Source of the DNA: a virus
DNA: 25,006 nucleotides
IMG/VR virus record: IMGVR_UViG_3300025120_000503
Location: 1 to 25,006 of that record
Reading direction: 5' to 3' (one strand)
Position numbers and translations under genes: made by a program. Shown piece after piece: positions 10,301 to 18,452 of this stretch (position 1 is its first letter; each line of letters opens with the position of its first letter). Under the pieces are notes generated by a model. It saw nothing but the letters and a program-made list of their open reading frames with translations. It did no database searches and was not told the origin of the DNA.

Positions 10301-12033
10301 GTGGATTTAAAACTCTTAACACCTGCGCGCCTAATTTTAATTCGGCCACCGGTGAATATGATTACTTAAGTACAACTTTATCTGGTGCTATATCATTAAA
10401 TCAAACTATACAAGATAGTAATGGCGTATTTATAGTAAAAGGTCAGACTGATGTTAATGGAGTACCTTCAGATTTTGTTAATGATATTAGAATATTAGAG
10501 GACGGTACTTATGGATCAATTAAGTTTAGAATACCTGATGTGGTAGGTGGAAATCAATATGAAATTGGTGGTATTGTAGACGTCGTAGATTCCAATACAT
10601 TCAGGGCTAGTTCGTTTACAGTAAACGGTTTTCAGCTGAATGTACCTTCTTCAACACCAGGAAATGGTGATATGAAATCTGCTACTTATACTATTAGTGA
10701 TGGTGGATATTTACAATTTCAAAATCGATTAAACTCTGCTAGCTTTGGTGAAATATTTGATGCAGTTAATCAAGGTAACCCAAGCATTATTTATGAAACT
10801 ATTAAAGCTGATGGGTCACAGGTTAAAAATACTGATGGTACTCTTGCCCAAACTTTTATGATTGAATTAAGAGCACAGTCAGATATACTTAAATCAATAT
10901 ATGTAGGAGTATTACCAGACCCAGCAAAACCAACTGCGTTTAACTTAACAGATGTGGTAGGCTACGATTTATCATTACAAAAGACTCCTAGAATAACACC
11001 TATAGCTAGACATGCTGGCTACTATTCTCCTTATGCATTGCCTTTGCTTTCATTTAGAGATCCTTACCAAAATATAGATTTTGATGTAACAGGTGGAATT
11101 GATGATGAGGATTATAAATTAAAAGTAATGGAATTATGTAAATATAAAAATTCTCAATTCAATAGTAATGATCCAAAATTTGGACAAATACAAAATTTCT
11201 TTTATCATAAAGTAAATGAGGAAGACCCATCTACCGTTTTAGAGTTATCAAGAGAAAGTGCATTCCCTAGTTTATATCCATTAATTAATGAAATAGGAAT
11301 TGATTACAAAAACTTTTATGCATTTTCTTCTAATTGGGAACCTTCATATTTTACTAAGAGTATTGATAAATCCCAAACAGAAAAAATTATTGGAACTAGA
11401 TCTATGTTTGAAAGAAAATCATTTTTTGGTTCTAAATATTTAAAAGTGCCAGAAAGAATTATTTTAGACACGTTTAAACCAAGCCCTTTTGTAAAGGCTG
11501 CAATTAGACAACCTGATTTAATAGATGCTACATTTATGTATCAAGACCAAGCATCAGTAACAGTTAACCAAAGAATTATACAATCTGAGGGAGTTGCTAC
11601 TAGGCGAGCTATTAGTAAAAAACCATCAGCTCCGGTAGTTTCATTTTATTTATTTAATCAAAAAAGATTAATGGAATATTTATTTACTCCTATTAAAAAT
11701 CAATTTTTAAAATATGTTAACGAGGCTTATGGGTTTGGTGATTTAGAAACTCTTGATGATGATGTTAATCAGTACATAAAAGAAAACATATTAAAACTCT
11801 ATAAAGTAGAAAGAGTAGATTTTTATACATTAGCAAGTAGAATTAAAGAACCATCTACTTTTACTACCGCTGAGTTAACTGATGCAGAAAAAATTAATAA
11901 TGGATTAACTATTAATAGTAATGTATCATCAAAAACTTTAAATACAAACCTATTTGATTTAAAGCTAATATATAATAAAAGAACAGGTTTCTCTGAATCA
12001 TTTGGTTTCAGTGTCACTATAGTTAAAAAATAA
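7321..12033 (+). CDS. Giant virion structural protein (1570 aa), probably tail or baseplate
   Basis: This is the largest gene in the window. It starts MAENLFDKASYSLVRTNPKL and has no membrane span or signal sequence. It is rich in aromatic residues, asparagine and aspartate, with many short Y/F-x-D and N-Y-F motifs spread along the length, giving the look of a multi-domain beta-rich virion protein. I could not identify catalytic motifs, a peptidoglycan-hydrolase domain or an obvious long coiled coil. The start is supported by the stop at 7275, the A-rich leader and the ATATATAA element at 7297. It sits between another giant structural protein and the collagen-like fibre gene, with 10 nt to the latter. 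A baseplate or tail-spike scaffold role is likely from context and size; no family is recognised. Confidence 0.7.
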   Translation: MAENLFDKASYSLVRTNPKLTGNVKIVSDGTDIYLESFSANTRLSSQKFKAFKVNGSDTYDQDVFRFFDFGKFPLESAYEIFQEYEDTAVLSNYRNQYEMFYCAGTRSIASESYPQSLGTLAPLWLNEQIPNYFVIFRLDNPAAVNNFRAETENANTQDAQTSAKFSKNVLENCTAIKTFDLTEGTALGSYIRNYRNQETFPEVPLNITWRKDEPILWNGISYKSGGFTSAGNFAYKDMIVKDSTIIQDEYLFTQGFQNNGILLANLLNLEFLFDDPTADDYSINRYFGMYVNDIEEGQFDISGEAFFKGTSAEKTQQPTITTVDEVSQYLNTPFKLTNENGILLYLDPLKTEAITGVPTPARVNEVESIFYVKDKEDDFHTIKKGSTWDTDQIRLFDTEVDISLFTGYKEPDTFANASIINRAGVAQMYIKVLDNVQEGSKISFYDGVGFTGSIFADSTMAPVVGKSFERFYNPNGTLQEVAQSITSAINKGINENDRFFVASYNDTTVYVKSRFSGTRFNRIGFEMDIQFPEQFNQLETYPITSLADPSKKFVGGNDTKNSLLKVTLGDQDRFEKGNFVQTTGGYATIGDWVPYTDEPIYDGFDRIIGYTDINKYAIITCNDNQIMITRSNQVALYSDYKPSFGRFSFFEVRDFDFDFYSTLYSKEGELAFEEAEYNQLASNAVPPFTINDYVGVSKNPQIRNFYDNGGFYNLIGLLNDAEDQNPNDEYVKSEYIRLEENFLTSQAAISRIAPYINKWAWVNDGKDVRNHPYRLDVNEAFGLNNFAPSKWDKSQEASGYTHEWYYLSQFPEYFTNDAIENSWSYSVNSPVDNTPANIITGQSLVLGTFQDVTKNYFNDYFVVQKFDFGGGQIVEIDRQLRYGRFDGGNEKNFSQTFLRGVRVIAKAKAKGNEKPNFDARSLAYVQNGEFNDYRFSVMMVPNLPNKPEFEIKFIKNEKWKTVVMLISINYAVECLNDKTKSIIDRTSLYSLNSGFKTLNTCAPNFNSATGEYDYLSTTLSGAISLNQTIQDSNGVFIVKGQTDVNGVPSDFVNDIRILEDGTYGSIKFRIPDVVGGNQYEIGGIVDVVDSNTFRASSFTVNGFQLNVPSSTPGNGDMKSATYTISDGGYLQFQNRLNSASFGEIFDAVNQGNPSIIYETIKADGSQVKNTDGTLAQTFMIELRAQSDILKSIYVGVLPDPAKPTAFNLTDVVGYDLSLQKTPRITPIARHAGYYSPYALPLLSFRDPYQNIDFDVTGGIDDEDYKLKVMELCKYKNSQFNSNDPKFGQIQNFFYHKVNEEDPSTVLELSRESAFPSLYPLINEIGIDYKNFYAFSSNWEPSYFTKSIDKSQTEKIIGTRSMFERKSFFGSKYLKVPERIILDTFKPSPFVKAAIRQPDLIDATFMYQDQASVTVNQRIIQSEGVATRRAISKKPSAPVVSFYLFNQKRLMEYLFTPIKNQFLKYVNEAYGFGDLETLDDDVNQYIKENILKLYKVERVDFYTLASRIKEPSTFTTAELTDAEKINNGLTINSNVSSKTLNTNLFDLKLIYNKRTGFSESFGFSVTIVKK

Positions 12034-12043
12034 TAGAAAAGAA

Positions 12044-15019
12044 ATGCCAATCACTATAAAAGAAATAATAGCATCGGATACTATTTCACAGCTAGTCGAT
12101 AAAACAAATTTTAATTTCGACCAATTGTTACTTAATGGTGGAGGGCCACTTGGGCCAGCTGGCGCCATAGGACCAGTTGGACCTGCTGGTGGTAGAGGGG
12201 AAAAAGGAACCACATGGTATGATGGTACAGATAATCCAAATGTTACTGCCCCTACTGCAAATCCATTAACGAGTGATTATTATTTACAAGATAGCGGAAC
12301 TACACCACCTTCAGCAGGAGACGGTGATGTTTGGGAATACACTGGATTAACTTGGACTAATACTGGTATTAATATCCTAGGCCCTGTTGGACCGCAGGGT
12401 GCAAGTGGAGGTTTTGGAAAAGAATTTGGTGGACCGGTCCAGATAACTAAGCAAACCGCAAGATATAATGGCCCTATTGGTTTAGGTAATGGTGCAACAA
12501 CAGGTGCTGGTGGTAATGAAGGAGTACCGTCTGTTATGATAGGTGGTGTAGTTTCTAATACACAGCAACTTACAGGAATTCCACTTACTGCTGCATACGT
12601 AATACCAGATACTATAGCCACAACATTAATTTCTACAACTGCATCATTAATGATTCATCAAAAAGATTCTTCTGCAAGAGGAATAATATTTCATGGAGGT
12701 AATGCAGCAGGTAATAATGATAAATTTGAGCAAAACTCAATTGGACAATTAAGTGGTATTTTTATTGGCACAGATGATAAATTAGTATTAGATGTACCAA
12801 AGGTAGCAACTACACCAACACAACAAACCGACTTAATTGGATTTGAATTAAATGTTCCTAACCGTAGCCACGTGTATACAGCAGGTAAAGAAATTTCATT
12901 TCAAACAGGAACTAATAATTCTCAGCTAGTAGGTACAGAAAATTCGAACTTTTCAATAAATGTAGGAAATGGATCTAATGCAGGTGGTAATAAATTTGCC
13001 GTTTCAACTTCAGGAACCTCAGGTTCTTCACTTTTGGAGATGGGTGCAGGTTTTACTGATGTATCCACAACTGCAAGAGTTGGTGAATTTCAAGTGCAAG
13101 CAGGAAAGATTAATCTTGTAACATCAGTTAACCAACCAATACACTTAATGAGTGGTGGATCGATACTATTATCAACGGTAAATGGGAGTAACCCAACAGG
13201 AGCAATTACTAATGCAACTACAACTGGTGCATGGCGAGTAAATACTTCAGGTGGTGCTATTTCTTTAAACCAAAATAGCACCACCGCTACCAGTACCATT
13301 ATAATTTCAAACCTTTCAACAGTGAATGGTGGTGATGTTAGAATACAGGGTAGAAGACTAATAGTATTAAAGAATTCGGCCTTAACTTCATTAGAAGCAC
13401 CTAGTATAGTTATTGACCAAACAGGTACTATTACAAACCCACAACCGTTTACTAGGTTTGTAGGAAAACAAACAATTTCAGATACTGGTTTAAGTGGTAT
13501 TACTTATCCAGGAACTTCTCATAATACACTTATATATAAAGAACCTGAAACGGTAGTATCAACTGCAAATTCAATAATGGAATTAACAGGTACAGCAGCC
13601 AATATTGATTATGCACCAGGTATATTTTTACAAGCATGGACCGGTGGTACACAATCAGTATCAGGTGTTAGTGCTGGCTTATTAGCAATTAACTTAGGAC
13701 AAGAAGGACCGGTATCACCGGTTACTGCAGGATATGAAAGATGGGATAATTCATTAGGGTTTGGTGTAAGAAACAGCGCTAATAATAAAGATTATTTTAA
13801 TGCCAGCGCAGCAAAAATTGGAATAGCAACACCTATGGTATTTAAAAGATCAAACATTTTAAATACTTCAATTAATAGCAATCCATTTAATGTTCTCCCA
13901 CCAGGTGCACAAAGTGCAGCCGCTCCATTAAGTTTTGGATGGAATACATATCAAACCAATGGTCCTACTGCACCAACAAATAATACAGTTTCAGCCGGAA
14001 TGCCAACTACTGCCCAATTAGATGTACCGTTTATAAGTTTAAATTTCGGTCCTGGGTTAGGCCATTGGGAAGGCGGAGGGCAGACTCTAGGTAATACCAA
14101 TTATGACTATACATTTAATTTTCCAATTGGAGCTTACCCAGGCCAAAGGTTAACTGTTAAATTTTATCAACAAGCATTACAATGGTCTCAAATTAATCCA
14201 TCTACTGGGTTCCCACAAACATTTGTAAATAATGGAACAATTAGAATTAGGTTTCCAAAATATAGATTAGCGGTACCTTCAACAGCCGCTTTCACCCAAT
14301 GGTGGCAAGAGGATTCTGTAAATACCGCACCGTTTCTAGTTACACCGGCATACCAAGAAATATCATTAGGTCCTGCAGGAGATGCTGTTAATGGATCTGG
14401 TATTTTTAGAATGCTTGATTTAATATGGGATGGGCAAACCATACAGCAACAAGGCGCGAATCTTAATAATTCACCTTCTGGTGTATCAACGCGAACCCAA
14501 CATGGCTGGGCAATATTAAATGACTTTACTAGTACCTTCCAGATTCAGGGTATACAGACTGCTGGGTATTCGACAGTAAGTACATGTTTTATTGCAGGAA
14601 CAAAAGTTACAATGTCTGATAGAAGTATTAAGAATATTGAAGATGTTAAAATTGGAGATGAAGTATTAAGCCAATCAGGTGTAAATAAAGTATTAAGTTA
14701 TGATAGACCTACTTTAGGAATTAGAAAGTTGTATTCATTTAATGGTGGAACTGCATTTGTAACATCTGAGCATCCATTTATGTCTACCGATGGATGGAAA
14801 TCTATTGACCCTTCTAAAACAGCCGAAGAAAATTCAGATCTTATTGTAAGTATGTTAAAAGTTGGTGATGAAATAATAACTGAATCTAAAACAATTATTA
14901 TTAATAGCATAGAAGAACATGATGGAGATAGTAACCAAACATTATATAACTTTGAACTAGACGGTGATAAGACTTATTACGCAGATTCATATTTAGTACA
15001 TAATAAACAAAACAACTAA
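12044..15019 (+). CDS. Collagen-like tail fibre protein with C-terminal Hint (autoprocessing) domain (991 aa)
   Basis: Residues 1-30 resemble the N-terminus of the 213-aa protein encoded at 586 (MPITIKEIIASDTIS, then an N-F-N-F motif), probably the virion-attachment end. Residues 34-55 are collagen-like G-X-Y triplets (GPLGPAGAIGPVGPAGG), then a W-Y-D-G spacer, a segment of the DYYLQDSG...GDVWEYTGLTW type often found with phage collagen repeats, and a second short GPVGPQGASGG run (113-123). Residues ~130-847 are a long beta-rich shaft/head region full of S, T, G and N. From Cys848 to the end (144 aa) is a Hint domain: CFIAGTKV, then SEHPF with His910, and a terminal YLVHN. Receptor-binding or shaft function is inferred; the Hint domain should cut before Cys848 and release the fibre body. 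The start ATG lies 10 nt after the preceding stop. Confidence 0.85.
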   Translation: MPITIKEIIASDTISQLVDKTNFNFDQLLLNGGGPLGPAGAIGPVGPAGGRGEKGTTWYDGTDNPNVTAPTANPLTSDYYLQDSGTTPPSAGDGDVWEYTGLTWTNTGINILGPVGPQGASGGFGKEFGGPVQITKQTARYNGPIGLGNGATTGAGGNEGVPSVMIGGVVSNTQQLTGIPLTAAYVIPDTIATTLISTTASLMIHQKDSSARGIIFHGGNAAGNNDKFEQNSIGQLSGIFIGTDDKLVLDVPKVATTPTQQTDLIGFELNVPNRSHVYTAGKEISFQTGTNNSQLVGTENSNFSINVGNGSNAGGNKFAVSTSGTSGSSLLEMGAGFTDVSTTARVGEFQVQAGKINLVTSVNQPIHLMSGGSILLSTVNGSNPTGAITNATTTGAWRVNTSGGAISLNQNSTTATSTIIISNLSTVNGGDVRIQGRRLIVLKNSALTSLEAPSIVIDQTGTITNPQPFTRFVGKQTISDTGLSGITYPGTSHNTLIYKEPETVVSTANSIMELTGTAANIDYAPGIFLQAWTGGTQSVSGVSAGLLAINLGQEGPVSPVTAGYERWDNSLGFGVRNSANNKDYFNASAAKIGIATPMVFKRSNILNTSINSNPFNVLPPGAQSAAAPLSFGWNTYQTNGPTAPTNNTVSAGMPTTAQLDVPFISLNFGPGLGHWEGGGQTLGNTNYDYTFNFPIGAYPGQRLTVKFYQQALQWSQINPSTGFPQTFVNNGTIRIRFPKYRLAVPSTAAFTQWWQEDSVNTAPFLVTPAYQEISLGPAGDAVNGSGIFRMLDLIWDGQTIQQQGANLNNSPSGVSTRTQHGWAILNDFTSTFQIQGIQTAGYSTVSTCFIAGTKVTMSDRSIKNIEDVKIGDEVLSQSGVNKVLSYDRPTLGIRKLYSFNGGTAFVTSEHPFMSTDGWKSIDPSKTAEENSDLIVSMLKVGDEIITESKTIIINSIEEHDGDSNQTLYNFELDGDKTYYADSYLVHNKQNN
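12143..12208 (+). repeat. Collagen-like G-X-Y repeat
   Basis: Seven consecutive G-X-Y triplets (GPL GPA GAI GPV GPA GGR GEK, then G) near the N-terminus of the 991-aa fibre protein. Collagen-like stretches in phage fibres make trimeric shafts. A second, shorter run (GPV GPQ GAS) lies at about 12380-12409. Confidence 0.85.
14585..15016 (+). other. Hint (hedgehog/intein-type) domain coding segment
   Basis: Residues 848-991 of the fibre protein. Block A is CFIAGTKVTMSD with the nucleophile Cys848 right after a Ser-Thr. Next comes KNIEDVKIGDEVLS, the typical I-x-D-I/V-x-x-G-D-x-V-L strand. Block B is VTSEHPFMSTDGW with the T-x-x-H-P signature (His910). The end is YYADSYLVHNKQNN, where V-H-N (His986-Asn987) matches the intein C-terminal block. 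The residue after Asn987 is Lys, not Cys/Ser/Thr, and only four residues follow, so protein splicing is unlikely. N-terminal cleavage at Cys848, as in bacterial intein-like domains, is what the motif set predicts. Confidence 0.85.
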
Positions 15020-15052
15020 AATTGGACAATAATAATTTAATTTTTACATAAA

Positions 15053-15286
15053 ATGACAAACAAAGAAATAAAAGATTTAAATGGTTTTGTAGGAAGATAC
15101 AGAGAAATTCAACTTTCTCTTGATCTTATGCAAAAAAGTATTAAAAGTTTAGCTAAGAAAAGGGATGGTCTATTTGAAGAAGTAGATTTAATGAAAAGTA
15201 AAGAAAAAAAGTTTATTGAAAAAATTGCTAAAAAATATGGTGCTGCTGAAGTAACACCTAATAAGTTACTTAAGTATATAAAATGA
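15053..15286 (+). CDS. Small coiled-coil protein (77 aa)
   Basis: The 77-aa product is strongly helical and lysine-rich (REIQLSLDLMQKSIKSLAKK, then LFEEVDLMKSKEKKFIEKIA), suggesting a short alpha-helical coiled coil. No catalytic motif is visible and I do not recognise the family. Its stop overlaps the next start as ATGA (15283-15286), so its translation is probably coupled to that of the membrane-anchored protein downstream and the two may act together. It could be a partner of that protein or a tail assembly factor. Confidence 0.65.
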   Translation: MTNKEIKDLNGFVGRYREIQLSLDLMQKSIKSLAKKRDGLFEEVDLMKSKEKKFIEKIAKKYGAAEVTPNKLLKYIK

Positions 15287-16056
15287 TTTTAATTATTAAA
15301 AATATTCTTGGAATTCTAACAGACCCAAAGAACACTAGGATGTTTTTGTTTGGTGGTATTGTTATACTTTTTATTTTATTGCTTAGGCAGTGTAATGCTA
15401 CTGATGTTGCTAAAGGTGAAGCAAGTAGAATTGAAAATAATTGGAAAGCTTCATTAGATACTATTGAAAATTATATAGATAAAAATGGTAATGCAGCAGC
15501 AGAAATAAGAGCATTGAGTTTAACCTTAGAAGAAGTAGAAAACAAATTAGATTTTGAAAAAGGAAAACCGCCTTTAACTGTAATTAAGACTCAGACTGTT
15601 ATTAAAGAAGTTATTGTAGAAGTACCTGTTACTGTTATTGATACTGTTGTAGGAAATTTTAATTCTGCTTTAACCTTTTCAGATACGGCATCATGGGATA
15701 AAAGCTTTAGGGAAGTAGGTGTTTTTGTACCTTATGAAATTGATGGTACTTATATAGACTTTGGTAATGCTAAGATAGATTTAAATCAAAATATATTTTT
15801 ATCTGCTGCTTTAACTAGAGATACGAAAACAAAGGAATTATTTGTTAACATTTCAACAGATTATCCTGGCACTACTTTTAATAGCGCGGAGGGTATATTA
15901 ATTGATCAAAATAGTAAAGCATTTAAAGACTTACAATACCAAAATAGAAAAACATTAGGATTAGGTTTACAACTTGGTGTTGGGCTAAGCGGTAACGGTG
16001 TAACTCCTTATGTTGGAGTTGGATTAAATTACACGCCAAAGTTTTTACAATGGTAA
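15283..16056 (+). CDS. Membrane-anchored protein with Bacteroidota-phage-like C-terminus; possible spanin or tail protein
   Basis: The 257-aa protein has one N-terminal membrane segment (about residues 20-35, MFLFGGIVILFILLL), then R-Q-C and a helical stretch (~40-90) likely to form a coiled coil. A K-T-Q-T-V-I-K-E-V-I-V-E-V-P motif follows, then D-T-V at about 120. The C-terminus is a glycine/hydrophobic alternation (LGLGLQLGVGLSG, then TPYVGVGLNY) ending in W. From memory this layout (single TM, E-V-P-V..D-T-V motif, G-x-G-Y/L-x-P-Y-x-G-x-G-x-x-Y end) is common in small phage proteins of Bacteroides and related hosts, where Rz/spanin-like roles have been suggested. The Cys after the membrane span is not in a good lipobox (L-R-Q-C). 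An inner-membrane protein spanning to the outer membrane is a reasonable inference; a tail-tip protein is the alternative. Confidence 0.55.
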   Translation: MILIIKNILGILTDPKNTRMFLFGGIVILFILLLRQCNATDVAKGEASRIENNWKASLDTIENYIDKNGNAAAEIRALSLTLEEVENKLDFEKGKPPLTVIKTQTVIKEVIVEVPVTVIDTVVGNFNSALTFSDTASWDKSFREVGVFVPYEIDGTYIDFGNAKIDLNQNIFLSAALTRDTKTKELFVNISTDYPGTTFNSAEGILIDQNSKAFKDLQYQNRKTLGLGLQLGVGLSGNGVTPYVGVGLNYTPKFLQW

Positions 16057-16070
16057 ATAAATAGAATAGA

Positions 16071-17453
16071 ATGGAATCATCAAGGTTTATACAAATATCT
16101 GAGCAAATACTTATAGAGTATGTATATACTAGTCAGGCAACCCCGACTACGTTTAATACTGCTACTTACCCGATTGAGCTTATGAGGGATGCTAATACTA
16201 AAGGAACTTATTTCTTTAATACAGATAGCGTTTCTGCCGTGATGGGGAATTATAGAGATATATCTGCAGTTTCAAATAATAAAGAAAAAACACAATATGT
16301 TTATTTAGATACAGATATTGGAGTTCCTTATAATGATTTCAGCCCAGAATTAACAGATTCTGCTAATCTTTTACAAAGCTTCACACCTCAGCTGGATGTT
16401 GCCTATGACAAAATAAGAGTACATTTTGTAGCAGGATTTAGTTTTGAAGGATTTGATGGTATTGTATTTGAAGCATTAGCACCAAGGAGAGATGGTGTTA
16501 TGCTAAATCTTGCCTCTATAAATTTTCTAAAATCTGATACTCCTACCTTTAACCCAGATCCATTATTAATTGCAGATAGGTTATATGCAACATATATTGA
16601 ATGGCGAGTTCCTGCATTATTCTTTATGAATAATTTATTTAATGCAGCTCAGCCAAACGGTGTAGCTTATAAAATAACTGAAGGGCAAGGATTCATAGGA
16701 ACTCCTGCTATTACACTAAGAGCTAGTGGAATTTATGAGACTATAACTGAAAACGCATATAACTTTTATGAGATGCAAGAAATTAATTCTGTATCTATTT
16801 TAAGTAGAGATATTTATGATAACTTGTATGCGCAAGTAGTACAATCCGATAGTGGTGATTATTTTGAATTATCAGGACAAGTAACAGGTTCAACGTTTAG
16901 TAATTTTATTGCACAGTTAAATTCATCAGGAGGTCAGTATGTAGTATTTCATGAGATTAGTGTTACTGAACAAGTAGGGCAGGTTTTTACACAAACAAGT
17001 TTTCAGGCAATGACACAAGATAGCGATTTTGATGAGCCTGTTTTATTTAGGCCAATTATTAAAAATGCAAATACTGCAGTTTCTTTTTCTATTAATTATG
17101 TATTAAGACTATATAATAAAGCCGATGCTACACAGATCATTAAAAATGCTAGATTAACTTCGTTTGATACTCAGAAATATGGAAGACAAATGGTACAGAT
17201 AAATTTAGGTGTTGTGCCTACTGTAGCAAATGTTTATAATCAAATTAACAATGACACAGGTAAGCAAATAGTAGTTGGCTCAGGTGGTGCATCAACCGCA
17301 CCAGAGGCAGAAACATCAGATCAAATAGTTGAAAAGTTAGTTGTAAAAACAAGCTATGTAACAACATTTAGAGATAGAATAAAAGTAAAGGCTGCAATTT
17401 CTCCAGCTAAAATACAAACAATAACACAAACTAATGGCCGCGAAGAAAAATAA
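16071..17453 (+). CDS. Structural protein of unknown family, probably tail/baseplate (460 aa)
   Basis: No membrane segment or signal peptide is seen. The protein starts MESSRFIQISEQILIEYVYT and continues as mixed alpha/beta with many aromatic residues. A glycine/alanine-rich linker near residue 405 (VGSGGASTAPEAE) precedes a short C-terminal K/V-rich domain. The last 20 nt overlap the next gene in another frame, so the two are probably co-translated. I do not recognise a family. Cell-surface or enzymatic motifs are absent, and the surroundings (membrane protein, 335-aa protein, tube-like protein) favour a virion component. Confidence 0.6.
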   Translation: MESSRFIQISEQILIEYVYTSQATPTTFNTATYPIELMRDANTKGTYFFNTDSVSAVMGNYRDISAVSNNKEKTQYVYLDTDIGVPYNDFSPELTDSANLLQSFTPQLDVAYDKIRVHFVAGFSFEGFDGIVFEALAPRRDGVMLNLASINFLKSDTPTFNPDPLLIADRLYATYIEWRVPALFFMNNLFNAAQPNGVAYKITEGQGFIGTPAITLRASGIYETITENAYNFYEMQEINSVSILSRDIYDNLYAQVVQSDSGDYFELSGQVTGSTFSNFIAQLNSSGGQYVVFHEISVTEQVGQVFTQTSFQAMTQDSDFDEPVLFRPIIKNANTAVSFSINYVLRLYNKADATQIIKNARLTSFDTQKYGRQMVQINLGVVPTVANVYNQINNDTGKQIVVGSGGASTAPEAETSDQIVEKLVVKTSYVTTFRDRIKVKAAISPAKIQTITQTNGREEK

Positions 17454-18441
17454 ATTATCCGAAGCAGAAGAAATTCAGAAAAAAGCTAAAACTCCTCAGG
17501 TAGTTAGTGGTGTAAGAACTAATATATCTTTAACCAAAACTGAGAAGGAATTTTACCAAAGATTTGTTAATCTATCAGTTAATGAAATGCCATTACCACA
17601 GGGTGACGGTATGATTAGAATATCGCTATTTGACGATTATTTTTTATTTACTATGTATGATGAAGTGGATAATGAAGATACTCCGATTGACTTAAGCAAT
17701 GTAGGCGATCTATATTTAAATTTTATCGGTAGTAAAGATGAGGTCGATATATTAAATCATACACAAGTAGACGAAGTAGATTTAGCACAAGGGCAGGTAT
17801 TATTTAGAATTACTAGATCTGATAGCAAAAAGATATTAGCTTTAGACAATAATAATTTTTATATTTCAACTAAGATGGTTGATCCTAGTGATGGATCTAC
17901 ATCAGATGAATCTGTATTGTATCAAGGTATTTGGTTAGCAGTAGATGATGCTAATAGAATATCTCTTACTAGGCAAATTGAAGAAGCGCGTGTAGAGTAT
18001 AGTATATTATTAGCAAACTTACAAGATGAAAATGAAGAACTTAAAGCAGACAATGCAGAATTAATAACATCAGCCGAAGAAGATGAAACAACTATTATAA
18101 ATTTACAAAATAATAATAATGAACTAACAGATGAATTGGCTGAATTAAGTAAAGATTTAAAATCTTCAAAAATTGCAGCAATTATACAGAAAGCAAAAGC
18201 TGCACAAAAGTACGCAGACTTAAATAAACTTAGAAAACAGCAAATACGTGCAATTAGAACAAGAGCAGTAACCTCACAAACTAAAGCTAAAAAAGTACAG
18301 TATTATAAATCAGCAGCTAAGAACTTGCAAAATTATACAATCGGTAGTACTAGAGTAACTCAAACTCGTGATAAGTTTGAAAATAAGTTTGACAGAATAC
18401 GAGATATTATTGATAGAAGATATGGAAGAAATCGAAGATAA
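17434..18441 (+). CDS. Structural protein with N-terminal beta domain and long coiled coil (335 aa)
   Basis: Translation starts at ATG 17434 inside the end of the previous gene (20-nt overlap, different frame). Residues ~45-175 are a beta-sandwich-like region (MIRISLFDDYFLFTMYDEVD, then TPIDLSNVGDLYLNF and VLFRITRSDSKKILAL). Its order resembles the N-terminal domain of BppU-type baseplate upper proteins; this is a weak pattern match. Residues ~182-280 are an acidic then basic coiled coil (LANLQDENEELKADNAEL, then EDETTIINLQNNNNEL). The C-terminal 60 residues are strongly basic, ending RRYGRNRR. A baseplate-attached rod or scaffold is plausible, and the basic tail may contact nucleic acid or an acidic partner. 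No firm family assignment. Confidence 0.6.
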   Translation: MAAKKNKLSEAEEIQKKAKTPQVVSGVRTNISLTKTEKEFYQRFVNLSVNEMPLPQGDGMIRISLFDDYFLFTMYDEVDNEDTPIDLSNVGDLYLNFIGSKDEVDILNHTQVDEVDLAQGQVLFRITRSDSKKILALDNNNFYISTKMVDPSDGSTSDESVLYQGIWLAVDDANRISLTRQIEEARVEYSILLANLQDENEELKADNAELITSAEEDETTIINLQNNNNELTDELAELSKDLKSSKIAAIIQKAKAAQKYADLNKLRKQQIRAIRTRAVTSQTKAKKVQYYKSAAKNLQNYTIGSTRVTQTRDKFENKFDRIRDIIDRRYGRNRR

Positions 18442-18452
18442 ATTAATAAATT

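Noticed and set aside
11968-11975. ATATATAA inside the 1570-aa gene as promoter for the fibre gene
   Set aside because: It is in coding sequence and 76 nt from the start, unlike the 24-27 nt of the intergenic copies; other in-gene copies occur at 13532 and 24721, so chance is likely.
11823-12621. Three minus strand ORFs across the fibre gene start, including a Pro/Gly-rich one
   Set aside because: They are shadows of the collagen-like and flanking coding sequence; proline content reflects the reverse complement of the G-X-Y repeats.
14585-15019. Splicing intein in the fibre gene
   Set aside because: No C-extein beyond four residues and no Cys/Ser/Thr after the terminal Asn; a cleaving Hint domain fits better.
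15340-15395. Lipoprotein signal in the 257-aa membrane protein
   Set aside because: The Cys after the membrane segment is preceded by L-R-Q, not a normal lipobox; treated as a plain anchor.
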